Part shown: positions 1 through 11,072 of the stretch, one piece after another
Numbering within the stretch: position 1 is the stretch's first letter
Layout: the number at the start of each line of letters is the position of its first letter
Origin: Ophiosphaerella korrae
Taxonomy: Eukaryota > Ascomycota > Dothideomycetes > Pleosporales > Phaeosphaeriaceae
NCBI GenBank assembly: GCA_028456385.1
Contig: JALNQF010000039.1
Coordinates: 186,001-250,000 of the forward strand
Reading direction: 5' to 3'
DNA: 64,000 bases
Notes under the pieces: generated by a model
Databases searched by the model: none
Seen by the model: only the letters and a program-made list of their open reading frames with translations
What the model was told of the DNA's origin: nothing
Translations under genes and position numbers: made by a program

Positions 1-531
1 CACAAATCTACAACCATCAGCATTGAGATAGCTCGAGAGAGCGATAGTGAAAATGGAGGGGTCCTCGCGGTATCCGACGATGGATGCAATGCAATCCTTT
101 TCGCGGATACCTGTCTCAACCTTCTTGTAGAGATAATTGCCCTCCTCAGCAAGAACGAGGACATTTTTCTTCTTTCCGATTTGCTGGCCTCCGTCTATAC
201 CCCTCTTGCGTGCCCTATTGTTCGACCAGTGGGAATATTCCGCCAGGAGCACCGAGATAACAACGTCAGTAACCATGACGTTACTAAAAAACATCATGGC
301 ATACAAGAAAAGAGGGATAACAAGAAGGCATCCTAAAAGATTACAAAACTTCCGAACAACGGATATGTAAACAAACGCAGTTATTTGAGTTTCATTTTTA
401 CGCTCTGCTGACGTTTTCAGCGTTGACCGACGACGCAATAAAGACAGAAGAGACAATATAGGATGAATAAAAGGCCTAGAGAAACTAGAAAGGAGTGGGA
501 ACTGTTGAGGAGGTGTAGCTGGAGTGTCCAT
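1..531 (-). CDS. GT2-family polysaccharide synthase-like glycosyltransferase, N-terminal part (cut by window edge)
   Basis: An open reading frame runs on the minus strand from an ATG at 531-529 to base 1 without a stop (177 codons), so the gene continues outside the window. Residues about 1-60 are Pro/Ser-rich and basic. A hydrophobic segment follows at about 60-90 and looks like a membrane anchor. The last 30 residues contain IVGYREDP and end near GCRF, which resembles the start of the catalytic domain of fungal type-2 glycosyltransferases related to hyaluronan/chitin synthases (the GT2 proteins needed for hyphal growth). Such enzymes sit in the plasma membrane and polymerise or export a cell-surface polysaccharide. 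The family call rests on this short motif and topology only, because the DxD and QxxRW motifs would lie outside the window. No intron is needed in the visible part. Confidence 0.68.
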   Translation of the reverse strand, partial: MDTPATPPQQFPLLSSFSRPFIHPILSLLSLLRRRSTLKTSAERKNETQITAFVYISVVRKFCNLLGCLLVIPLFLYAMMFFSNVMVTDVVISVLLAEYSHWSNNRARKRGIDGGQQIGKKKNVLVLAEEGNYLYKKVETGIREKDCIASIVGYREDPSIFTIALSSYLNADGCRFV

Positions 532-2613
532 GTTGTTTTGGTTTGAAGAATTTCTCTGAGACAGTAACAGGGGATCAATCGACCAAGTTTGAGGGCGGTG
601 TCAGCTGGCCTCTTCGAACCCGTGGGAATACAAAAGTGTTGAGAATATTGATTGACTAGAGAGTGAAATAGCCGTTATGTGCCACTAGACTTAAGTACTT
701 TTGTTCCCGGCTTTTGGTAACGGCGTCCTCAATGGGTGTACGGAAATACACTGTTACCACATGAAGACATACATGTTGGCATCATCTGACCTCAAGCAGG
801 CTAATCATAGCCGTTCTCTCGGTTGAAATAGTACGTTTTGGGGGTACATTGCTTTAATTTCTTGGCATACCTGGTATGGCGTGTGTAGCAGTGCAAATAT
901 TACCTTGAAACAGTTCTGGGCCCGTCATTCAACTCATTCTCCGGACCTAGAAGCTTGATGTAGGGTAAATAATATTCTAGTGAATTGCCTCAGCTACTGC
1001 TTGACGAGTAGAATGGTCTCGAGCGTTTTCAGTACGCACCTATCGAACGTTTTTGACGGCTTTACTCTAGTGAAACGTATAGGTCGCTTAACACTGATCC
1101 TGGTTGGTCTGATTCGGTGACCTTTTAGTCAAAACTTGGTATTGCTCCACAAGATCCATCTCCGGCCTACTCCAAACTCTAGTCACTTGGCACTTGTACC
1201 CCAAACTAGCATATTTACACTTGGAAACCCCGTGGCCGCCTTAACCCAATTATTGTATAGCGATCAGCGTTTCGCTTAGTGATGCCTGTTTATGTTGACT
1301 TCGCGATGTAACTGTACCTAATCTACTAATTTAAATTGGGCCGTAACGCATGTACTACGTATAAGCTTCACATGGATGTCAAGCCTCCGAGGCACGTTAC
1401 ACCTGTATAACTCTGTATAACGGTTTACCAAATCACTTAATCTTGTTACTAGGATGCAATACTCCAGTATTTCGGTAGATAAATCCAGGAATCGGTTCCT
1501 GTTTGTGCTATGTGTCCCGTACTTCGCAACAAAGAATCTATACCATTTAAACTGGATAATAAACTGCGACAGAGATGTATGTATAACGTCTTGGACAAGT
1601 AATACATTATTACCCGTTACTTGAAACTAATATGATGCCGAAAATTGTGGGATGTCAAATGTTTGCGTATTAGAAGCCTAGGCTATTGTTCGGGGCCTAA
1701 ACTTCGGCCGGAGTAAGATTACCCTCTTTGTAACTGCATCCTTCTGAAAGCAACTGGGCTTCTATTTAGGTTTATTGTTTCGCTTTTCATTAGAATGTCA
1801 AGAAGGTATTAATACGATGACCTCTCCACATCGCTTCATCCGGGTGCTCTGCCCAGAATCTTGCCGTATTAGAGCGAAACTGGATATAGTGTTCGAAAGA
1901 GTCATGTTAACGCATCTGTTACGACCACCTTGAATGTTAGTTCTCGTTTTTATCATCATGTTATTTTCAACCAGTCCGATAATAGTACGAATCCATTAGT
2001 ATACTGCATGCATAGTAGAACGAAGAATACTTTGCACTGATATCATAACTGGGGAGTTGCTACTACGAAGGCTTTTCGATCTAGCTGTTACGTTATAATA
2101 GTAGAAGACCATGTAAAACCCGGACTAAATACCTATAGGCAGGTTTTGGCTTTTCTTCGGCACTATTACTGTATTACCGGATTATGGATGGTCGAACGTG
2201 CTATAATCGAACACTAGAAGACTGGGAATAAAACTAGGCTTGTACCGTGTACGCGTATCAAGTTTAATTATGATACAGATAAGAGGCGATTATTCTGACC
2301 CATGAACCCTCGGGGCCATTGGCCGCCAAGACGCTATCTTTGCGCAAGGGAATCATGTCCACCTAGCACGCTGTCTAAGCTGCGAAGTGAAACTATCCTA
2401 ATGTGTATCTAAGTATCACCTCCCACACCTTCCCTCCGAATCATACTACAATTCTTCAAGGTTACTGCAGCCTTCTCTAGTCAACGAACTTATCAGTTCG
2501 CCAACCTACATAGGGTATCCCCTCGACAGACACACAAGACGTTTTCCAGTCTGAAAAAGCCGAAAAGTTCGACCACAAATCTAATATTGTTAGTCGAAAA
2601 CTGACTCTTCCTA
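532..2613. other. Intergenic stretch with no recognisable gene
   Basis: About 2.1 kb lies between the divergently oriented GT2 fragment and the acyltransferase. All frames are dense in stops and I see no protein motif, RNA gene or obvious repeat. It must hold both promoters and perhaps the missing first exon of the acyltransferase. A splice-acceptor-like CTGAC...TTCCTAG lies at 2601-2613. Confidence 0.6.
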
Positions 2614-3903
2614 GTGCCGTTGATCTCGCCTGATCAGATATCTCTTGTGGCAAGTGCTGGAGAGACAGACTGGCTTACCGGTGTACGCGGTATCGCTGCT
2701 TTAGTCGTAGCATTTACACACTTCTTCGAAGGGGATTTTAATACTGGCTTCCGTGGCTACCTAGCTGACCCTCCTGAAGAGAACCGCTATTTTTTTCAAC
2801 TTCCACCTTTCCGAATTATTTTTGCCGGACAAGGGATGGTAATTCTCTTCTTCATTGTCTCAGCCTACTCTATATCTATAAGACCATTCTTCTTACGAAA
2901 TAACGCTCCCCGCGAAAAGTTCTTCGATTCGCTAGCTTCTTCTGCATTTCGCCGAGGTATCCGACTCTATATACCCGTTTTCACCATAGAGGTTATAGCT
3001 CGTGTTGCATTGATTCTTGGCTTGTATCACTGGCCAGATCATGTTGCTGCATCTGCTCTTGGGGTACGGGGCCATATAGCTGGACTCTTGACATATATGG
3101 TGGAATCAATGAATCCACTCATGGCAAGAAAATCTAAAGCTATAAACGGTCAGCTATGGACCATACCCATGGAGTATATGGGTTCCAACATGGTCTTCTT
3201 AACCATTCTCGCTACCGCCAATGTACGACCAGTCATGAAACCGGCAATCGCGCTGTTATTAACAATATTCGGATTCTGGAATCTTGACTGGCAAATGTTT
3301 ACGTTCATGTCCGGGTTGGCAATATCCGAAACAAATGCATTTCTAGATATGCATCTGTCAGACTCGAGCTATGATGGGAAATGGAAATTGGCGAGGCGTT
3401 TCCCAGCAATGTTTACGTTATTCAATTCTGTCTTGTTCCTTGCAGGTTTATACCTACTTTGTTTACCGGAGCAGCCCTATGGAAATTGTTTCAGTCGAGA
3501 GTATCGGTTTCTGCGATTCCTTTGGGGTGAAGATTCAACCGACGACGAAGCCGTAGCCCAAATGTGGCGGAGCGTAGGTGGGTCGTTCTGTATCATCTCT
3601 ATCAGCAGCTCTCCATATATGAAAGCGACCTTGAGGACAGGTGTGGCTCAATATCTTGGGAAAGTATCATTTGGTATTTATTTGGCACATATTATGGTTT
3701 ACCAAATGTGGAGGAACCCATTACTATCTTTCTTTGGAAGGATTAACTCGTTTAGTTCTACTGCATCGCTTTGGTTTTCCTGGGTGGCTACATTTTCCAT
3801 TCTGATACCAGTAACGATATGGTTTGGCCATAAACTTACGTGGATGGTTGACAAGAAGTCAATTCACATTGCAAAATCAATCGAAGCTAGGCTTTCCTAC
3901 TAA
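2614..3903 (+). CDS. Acyltransferase 3 (OafA/YrhL-like) integral membrane protein, start uncertain
   Basis: The reading frame encodes about 429 residues of a multi-spanning membrane protein of the acyltransferase-3 family, which moves acetyl or other acyl groups onto sugars, lipids or secondary metabolites. Near the N-terminus is the family signature WLTGVRGIAALVV with an HF pair (His in THFFEG) that fits the catalytic His. It is followed by about ten hydrophobic segments, a conserved LWTIPMEY block near residue 185 and a terminal FGIYLAH block. The frame opens right after an in-frame TGA (2602-2604) and begins with GTG, so there is no good ATG before the essential first block. A CTGACTCTTCCTAG acceptor-like sequence at 2601-2613 suggests a short upstream exon that I could not place; 5' decay is the alternative. 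The C-terminus looks complete. Confidence 0.77.
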   Translation: MPLISPDQISLVASAGETDWLTGVRGIAALVVAFTHFFEGDFNTGFRGYLADPPEENRYFFQLPPFRIIFAGQGMVILFFIVSAYSISIRPFFLRNNAPREKFFDSLASSAFRRGIRLYIPVFTIEVIARVALILGLYHWPDHVAASALGVRGHIAGLLTYMVESMNPLMARKSKAINGQLWTIPMEYMGSNMVFLTILATANVRPVMKPAIALLLTIFGFWNLDWQMFTFMSGLAISETNAFLDMHLSDSSYDGKWKLARRFPAMFTLFNSVLFLAGLYLLCLPEQPYGNCFSREYRFLRFLWGEDSTDDEAVAQMWRSVGGSFCIISISSSPYMKATLRTGVAQYLGKVSFGIYLAHIMVYQMWRNPLLSFFGRINSFSSTASLWFSWVATFSILIPVTIWFGHKLTWMVDKKSIHIAKSIEARLSY

Positions 3904-5310
3904 ACCCGATAGGGGCAACGCCTACAAGGAGTTTATATGCAACGAAAACCTAGATAGTGTCAAGATTGCTTCAAGACCTTAAGATCTTCTCCCAAACTTA
4001 CCTCTCCTCTGTGTATAAGCAATACGTACATAGTTCTATCGCATCGATTTCGCAATTTGCTGTTATCTCATTTTCAAATTCTAAGTGCGTGTCCATTCCG
4101 CTCTTGGAATAGAGAACTTCATTTCGGATTACTGTTCCCAAATTCTTGAATAGGATATTCGAAATCAAATTTTCACAGGTCGCGGCTCCCGCAGCCCTAC
4201 AACTGGGGTGGCAATGATGGATCGCCGACAGTTTAACGAATAAGTGTTGTAGGGATTACCCTGTCATAGCCTGTCTGAACGACCGAGATTACGGGATGTA
4301 ACCTTCCGCGGTTGGATCGATCTGTGGGTTCGGGTATTTTCGTTGATTAGTCATGCCGCATGGGCGGCAGTGCTATTACGTGGGCCCTAGGCAACTTGAT
4401 CGCATTAAGTGTGGAGAAATATAGTTTCACCTCCTACTTACCGTCTCTAATGTCGACATATACTCCAAATTGCCCTGTGCGGTGCGTCGTCGTTGATTGG
4501 ATGTCGTACGACATTCGTGGCCCCATTCTACCTACTACGTGTGCTCATGAACCCATTCATTCTTTTCGAAGGCTTGTGCTTGTTTCGGCGTGATATATAA
4601 CAAAAACTCTTGCTGGTTCGTACCACTTTCTTTTCGTGGCCTGGAGAATCTTTAACGGTGCTTTACATCATGGGATTGGCCTTTAATTCAGTATTATCAA
4701 CAGAGCGATTTTCAATAACTATAGTGGTAGTTATCCTGATCATATGGTATACAGTAACTGTTTCCGTTGATGCTCGATCTATCATCTAACAAGTCTCCTT
4801 AGGGGCTTCCAGCGGGAAACCTACAGGAATAACCAATTGCTACTGAAGTCAGAAACCCTAAAATTGAAGCATAGTAAGGTTATTCTTTTTGTACTGTTAT
4901 GTTTTAAAAAAAATTCTAGCTATATCAAGGGGTGTGTGTCACAACTAAGAATAAGAGAACACGTTTATGGATTTCACCATCTATCAGATATCAATTACGC
5001 TGAAGTTTCCTATGCCATTATGACCTGGCTTTTAGACGCGACATACACGATAAAAAAGTATCAAAGTTAGGGAATGGTGTGGCTAAAGATGATAAACAGC
5101 GGGAAGTTTCACAAAACACGCTTTGGGTGTTTTTTTCTTTGCTTGTGAGGTTTCGCATCGGAGAAGAACTTAACTGTTCTAGGCAATTAACTTTGCTTGT
5201 CTGATGCACGCCAGCTTTTGCTATGAAAAGCCATCTGAATCACCAAAGCTGACTATTTGGGATGCCTTCTAGCCATCTTAGAGCTACTACTAGTTTTATT
5301 AAGCGACCAG
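3904..5310. other. Intergenic stretch with no recognisable gene
   Basis: About 1.4 kb separates the stop of the acyltransferase from the stop of the minus-strand TauD gene, so it holds two 3' ends. Short frames exist but none shows a domain, a codon bias or a splice pattern that I trust. Confidence 0.6.
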
Positions 5311-6578
5311 TTATGAGATGGACCCCATCGCCTCTTTTCGACCTTGGCTTTTGAGTTCCAAATATGGCGCTTCACCTAGGCTACAGACACGGTCACCAGC
5401 TCGCGGATCGTTGTAGTCATATGTTACGCAGTGCCACGTGCTACGATTATCCCAGATAGCCAGATCGTTCGGGCGCCATTTGAAACGTACTTGCGCGTCG
5501 TGATTTTGTGTGACGAGATTGAAAAGATAACTCAGTATTAAATCTGACTCATCTTTGGTGATACCGTTAATACGTTTAGTAAAGCCCTTGTTGACATAAA
5601 CCGATTTCCATCCAGTAACAGCTATTAGACGAGTTAGAAATTAAAATCTCAATTCCTATCTGACAGGACAATCACATACGATTCGTGCGTATAACCGGGT
5701 GAATAGCAGTCAAAGCTTCTCCAAAGTTCAATGGATTTCCTCGTATGCCCTTTCTGATTGGATTTCCAAGCCTCTCAGCTTCCTCCAAAAAAAATTTCGC
5801 GTCATGAGTTGCTGTAAGACCTTCTAGAAATCTTTGCATGGCGGGAGACAAACGATCATAAATTTTATATCCAGATGCCCATAGCGTATCACCACCAGTT
5901 GGAGGAAGAGTATGAATCTTCAACGTGGCATAATCTGATGGGACGGGTTCAAAAGATATATCAGTATGCCAGCCAGCTGAAGCAAAGCGACTGACGTCGG
6001 AAAGTTGATGTGTAAGACCACCGCCCTTCTTTTGCTTTTCACTACTAATGACAGATATCTGATCTCCCAACTCGGAGCCTTCTTCAGTTAGAGGGTGGAC
6101 GTGAAGGCCAGATGCTTCAGGCTACGAAAATATTAGTATTCATATTCAATGAAGTATTGAAAGTGAACTGTAACAATAACAAGTGGCACGTACACATCCA
6201 GATAGCTCGGAGATCCGGATCATCAAGTCTTTCATCTGTGTTGGCGTCACAGTCTGATCTCGCAAGAAGACAACGCCACGTTGTGAAACTGCGAACTTTG
6301 ATCAACATCGCGACATCTAAGCATAGCGTAACAAGCATACTAGTTACCGCAAGATCGCGTATAGTTTCATCACTTCCTTTCAATAGATCGGTTACTTGGA
6401 GGCCCTCAAATTCCCTTCCGATCACAGGTGTTAGATCTTGATGCGTGAATCCTTCCAGTGTCCCCAAATACACGAGCGGTTGTAGGAGTTTTGATCGAGC
6501 AGTCATGTCACCACCGGTGTTACCTTTCGCGGCGCAGCCGTCCTCACCCTCGGCGTGTGCAAATTGGAGAGAAGGCAT
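5311..6578 (-). CDS. TauD/TfdA-family Fe(II)/2-oxoglutarate dioxygenase
   Basis: Four exons (6578-6341, 6288-6194, 6121-5680, 5621-5311) give 361 residues. The introns have GTATGC, GTACGT and GTATGT donors, and intron 2 has a perfect TACTAAT branch site. Members of this family hydroxylate sulfonates such as taurine, or other small acids, using 2-oxoglutarate and O2. The iron ligands are visible: HTD at about residues 163-165 and the distal His in STWHCVTYDY at about 321. The 2-oxoglutarate-binding Arg falls in GDR about 15 residues later. RGVVFLRDQ near residue 90, GGDTLW, and HPVIRTNPVTGWKS across the last splice junction are typical of fungal TauD proteins. The gene is complete and divergent from the MFS permease at 7473, which suggests shared uptake and oxidation of one substrate. 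The substrate cannot be told from sequence. Confidence 0.9.
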
Positions 6579-7472
6579 GACAAAATAGTAAAATGATGGT
6601 AGGCCAAAATGAATTTATACTGCAGCGGTTATTGTGACCAAACTATGATCAATATACCCGAATACAAAGTCAATTCAAGGATTGACTCCCCGAACAGCAG
6701 CTGCAGCGCATAAGTAGAATCTCATAGCTTGCTGAACGTAGAAATACCAACAAAGTACTCGGTTCTGCCACGTGGTGAGCACGTCATCAGGAATGTGACT
6801 CGTTACGAGATTAGGTCGCAGTATTAGTTCACATAGAGCTGGGTAAATGTAGGCACTGATGCACGGTGAAAAGCAGATCGGTAGTGGGGCTGCATACCTA
6901 CCTAGGGAGGTACGAAGTAAATATAATTACGTAACAACAGTTTGGGTACCCTAAGAAAAAGACTGGAAACAAATATTTTAATATTGAAGGACTGCTCGGA
7001 ATACAAAACCCAAGTCTACAAGTATATATTTAAATATAGGGATGATAGTAATTGAAGGCTGCAACAACTATCAAATTTTTGCAGCAAGCGACTTCTTCTG
7101 CTGTAAATAGCGTATTTTTGCTTTGACTGTATGATTCAAAAGATGCATGCGGAACACAGCGGCTGTTTGCATCCGGCACATCAGACTTGGCCTCGGGAGC
7201 GGGGAAGTTCGCGTGCCAACACCTCGGTATATCGGGATCGGCGAAACTACTAGAGTAAGGAAAGATTGAGTGGCGACGAGATCCACGGCAATTGCGACAT
7301 ATGTCTCATTGATTATTAAATACATAGATATGGACGATGGTTTGGAAGTGTAGGTAGGTAGGTAGTACCCCTTTTTCCTGGTATCTGGGTTATCCGCCAC
7401 TCTGGTCTTTGGGTATCTTCGATTAACCAAGCGGCCACTCATCCCCCTTTTCACCAGCCACTAATTTTGAAG
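6579..7472. promoter_or_regulatory. Shared divergent promoter region of the TauD and MFS genes, with inverted TAGGTAGG motifs
   Basis: These 894 bases lie head-to-head between the two start codons. At 6895-6913 there is TACCTACC followed by TAGGGAGGTAC (an imperfect palindrome). At 7351-7369 there are three tandem TAGG units followed by TAGTACC. The two sites are in opposite orientation and each sits near one gene, as would be expected of a regulator site used for both. No known factor is assigned; the regulatory reading is inference. Confidence 0.35.
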
Positions 7473-9184
7473 ATGGGCCAGGACATCGAAGCTGCTCCGC
7501 ATGCGAGGATCAGCCAAGATGGAAATTCGTTGAAGGCGCCCACGAAAGTCGGAAGGCAAGAGCTCGCTGGTATTGTGTTGCCACACGAGACTTATGAGGG
7601 TCATCATCGATTTGATCCTGAGGCTATATGGACTTCCGAAGAAGAACGCCGCGTTGTCTTGAAGACGGATCTACGACTTCTTAGCTGGCTTTGTCTAATG
7701 ATGTTTGGTTCGTATTCCCCAAGCCTTTCCCTGTCTTTCGCTAATTTCAAGAAAAGGTCTACAGCTCGATAGGTAAAACATCTCAGTGCTCTCAAAGCTT
7801 ACTTACAAGCGCCATCTTCAGAATTCTAAACTTCAGCAGAGGCAATCTATCAAACGCACTTGCCGACAATCTGCTGAAAGATCTCAAGCTGACCACTGAC
7901 GACTACAACAATAGTACGACGATCCAGCTATTGTGCTTCCTTGCGGCTGAGTTTCCGGTTCAATTCCTTACCAAACGCTATGGGTTCAAATACGTTCTAC
8001 CAAGCATGATGATGGCCTGGGGTGCTGCATCATGGGCCCAGGCATGGATGCATGACCAGACATCTTTTTACCTTGGGCGAGCAGCAATTGGTCTTTGCGA
8101 GGGTGGCTTTATCCCAGGGGTCATACTTTTCGCAACATACTTTTATAAGTCCAAAGAGTTGTCAATATGTTTGGCGGCTTTCTGGTCAACACTCAATGTC
8201 GCACGAGTAATTTCTGCCCTGCTTGCTGCTGGAATCCTCCAGATGCGTGGCGTTGCCGGGAAACCAGGCTGGTTCTGGCTTTTCTTACTCGAAGGTCTTC
8301 TCACTGTTGTCATCGCCTTCTTGTCATTTCTTTACCTGCCCGCGGCACCCACATCAACAAAAAATGTACTTTGGCGGCACGGCTGGTACACCGAACGTGA
8401 AGAAATCATCATGGTGAATCGAATTTTACGAGATGATCCAGCAAAGGGCCTCACCGCGCTTAAAGAACCTGCAACTTTCAAAGACATTCGTGCAGCTTGG
8501 GGTAATTCTTCCATGTGGGGTCTCTACTTTATCGGTCTTATCGCGTATATCCCAGCATCGCCAGTGCAGGGTTATTTGACACTAACACTCAAACGTATTG
8601 GGTTCTCAACCTTCAACTCCAATATGCTTACCGTTCCTTCTGCCGTCCTCCAAATTATCACGATGTTGGCGTTGGCATACTCGAGTGACTACTTCAATGA
8701 ACGGACATTCCATTGCATTTTTGGCGAATTTTGGATCATGCCTCTACTTATCGCGCTTCTGACCCTTCCAGACGGTGGCCGCGAATGGGGTCGATTCTCG
8801 CTCATCACTCTCATCTCTGGGTACCCCTACTTCCATCCTCTTGTCTCCTCCTGGATCTCGGAAAATACTTTCAATGTCAAGAAGCGTGCTATAACAGCGG
8901 CGACGTACAACGTAATCGTCCAGGTTGGGTCGCTTATTAGCTCCCAAATCTATCGCAAATACGACGGACCATACTACAAACAGGGTAACTCAGTTCTAGT
9001 CGCTATTTGTGCTTTGTCACTTGTCACTTTCCTCGTTCAGCGACAAGTTTTGGTCCGCTTGAACCGGAAGAAGCAAGAAAAGTGGGCAGAAATGACCTCG
9101 GAAGAAAAGGCATTGTACCAAGCTGATATTATTTCGCGGGAGAAAGATGGAAACAAGCGCCTGGATTTCAGATTTGCACTTTAA
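7473..9184 (+). CDS. MFS permease, anion:cation symporter (allantoate permease-like) family
   Basis: Two exons (7473-7711 and 7822-9184) give 533 residues. The intron has a GTATTC donor and a TTCAG acceptor and restores the expected first transmembrane block (MMFG...ILNFSRGN). The start is the ATG at 7473, preceded in frame only by TTG. The protein has a cytosolic N-terminus of about 70 residues, two six-helix halves and the family features GGFIPGVIL, the FLLEG motif, a GWYTEREE cytosolic loop with RILRDDP, and the conserved C-terminal NKRLDFRFA. These belong to the Dal5/Tna1-type ACS family, which imports organic anions such as allantoate, nicotinate or pantothenate. It is divergent from the TauD dioxygenase, so it may import that enzyme's substrate. 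All helices appear intact. Confidence 0.88.
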
Positions 9185-9745
9185 TCTGGTTGTCTGGGAT
9201 GGGGCTGGCAAGATGCAATCATTAACTACTAGACAGTGGAAATTCACGAGGCACGGCAGACTTGTGGAATGAGTGTTAGGAATAACTATGTTTACCGAAC
9301 TTGAGATTCATATTGAGCCAGCCACACTACTAGATACCTCACTCGTTAATTCGCTGTAGTTGAGGATCAATGAATGGTGTGCTTTTGTTGATAATGTATG
9401 ATTTTCTAGATCTGTATTTCAAGTCAGTGCCCAGGTAGAATCTTGTGTTATAGACAACACAAAACGCTGAGGCGGACGCATGTACCCGATGAACCGAGGC
9501 AAGCATCGATATAATGCCGCGAATGTGCCGATTGTCGGAAGCCTTCCAGTGTTAGGCATGGTTATTGCAGCAAGTAGCACAAGAACAAATCAAAAATGCT
9601 AATCATGCAGGTGTTCGGCGGGACAATTTACCGTCTATGAAGAATTACACTCGACGGCACTCAAAACTATTTCGTGAAGCAACACAATTACCTCACCCTC
9701 CGGAAAACTCTGCTAGTAAACGTTTAAAATTTAAGATTAATACCA
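9185..9745. other. Intergenic, 3' region of the permease and 5' region of the reductase
   Basis: About 560 bases between two same-strand genes. I see no coding signal or repeat. Confidence 0.5.
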
Positions 9746-11072
9746 ATGGCGTGGGAAGAACCACGGAAGACTGGTATGCAATACCGCCGCCTTGGTAATT
9801 CAGGTTTACACGTTTCGGTCCTTGGTCTTGGAGGTTGGCTCACGTATGCCAATCAATCTAAATTCATAACATAAGATTGACATATTGAACAGATTCGGCG
9901 GCCATGTCGCAAATGGTATTTCGCCCCAATAAATAAGATTTATGTTAATCGTAGTTAAGCCATACTATAGAACTGACATTCTCTTGTATGAAACAGGCGT
10001 AAGACAATGGTATCAATTTTTTTGACACAGCTGAGAGGTATACTGCCGGCTTGGCAGAGATATCACCATGAAGTTGCTGATGATATGGTAGTTACGCCGC
10101 TGGAGAATCCGAAATTATCATGGGCCAGGCTATCAAGAAGTTCGCCTGGAACCGAAATGATATCGTGATAAGTACTAAACTTAACTGGGGTAAGAATTCT
10201 CGTGCCTGCCAGTTAAAACAGATGTCAAGATCTAATATTGAGTTTGCTCAGGAGGTGCTAATGGCGAGGTACTTGTCAACAACCATGGCCTTTCACGAGA
10301 GCATATCATCGAAGGTCTTCGAGCTTCTCTTAAACGTTTAGATCTCGAATATGTGGACATTGTCTATGCTCACCGCCCAGACCGACTTACTCCCATGGAA
10401 GAGGCGGTTCGGGCTTTCAACCATGTGGTCGGACAGAAAGGATGGGCACTTTATTGGGGTACGAGTGAATGGAGTGCAGATGAGATTGCCGAGGCATGCG
10501 GAGTGGCGAAAGAGCTTGGGCTTATCGCGCCAGTAGTGGAGCAGCCAGAGTATAATCTGTTAGCCAGACGGAAAGTAGAAGGCGAGTTTCAACGTTTGTA
10601 CACGAGGTTCGGCATTGGACTTACAACATTCTCGCCACTGAAGTTTGGGCTGCTGAGTGGAAAGTATAATGACAGTCCGGATGCACCGCCTGCGGGGTCA
10701 AGATTTGCGGAAGGCAACGACAATTTTGTGAACAGCATGCGGGATTCGTATGGTAACGATAACTGGAAGGTGATAATTGACAAGGCTACAAAACTAGCTG
10801 TGCGTTTGGTCTAACCCTTAATCGGTAGAGATGATACTAACATCTTACAGCCAATTGCAAAGAGATTGGGTGTCAGTCAGTCTCAGCTCTCGCTTGCGTG
10901 GGCCCTGAAAAACCCACACGTATCCGCCGTTATCACAGGGGCCTCTCGACCAGAACAAGTTGTAGAGAATTGTGCAGCATTAAAAGTGTTGGATAAGTTG
11001 TCGCCAGACGTTATGGCGGAGATTGATGGCATTGTAGGGAAGATTCAGTTAGATCCAGCGAGACAGGATTAG
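9746..11072 (+). pseudogene. Aldo/keto reductase (Kv-beta-like), six exons, inactivated by one nonsense codon
   Basis: Six exons (9746-9843, 9893-9915, 9971-10037, 10092-10189, 10252-10799, 10851-11072) add up to 352 codons in one frame. They match the full length of fungal aldo/keto reductases related to voltage-gated K+ channel beta subunits, which reduce carbonyls with NADPH in the cytosol. Family blocks are in order: GLGGWLTFGG, GINFFDTAESY with the catalytic Asp and Tyr, STKLNW, YAHRPD, WGTSEW, VEQPEYN, FSPLK, and the C-terminal cofactor block [11 protein letters not shown]. All five introns have good borders. The single defect is TAA at 10000-10002, where the family has the Tyr of the AYD triplet. 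The rest shows no decay, so the loss is recent, or the base is a sequencing error, or the stop is read through. It lies downstream of the TauD/MFS pair and may have belonged to the same pathway. Confidence 0.85.
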
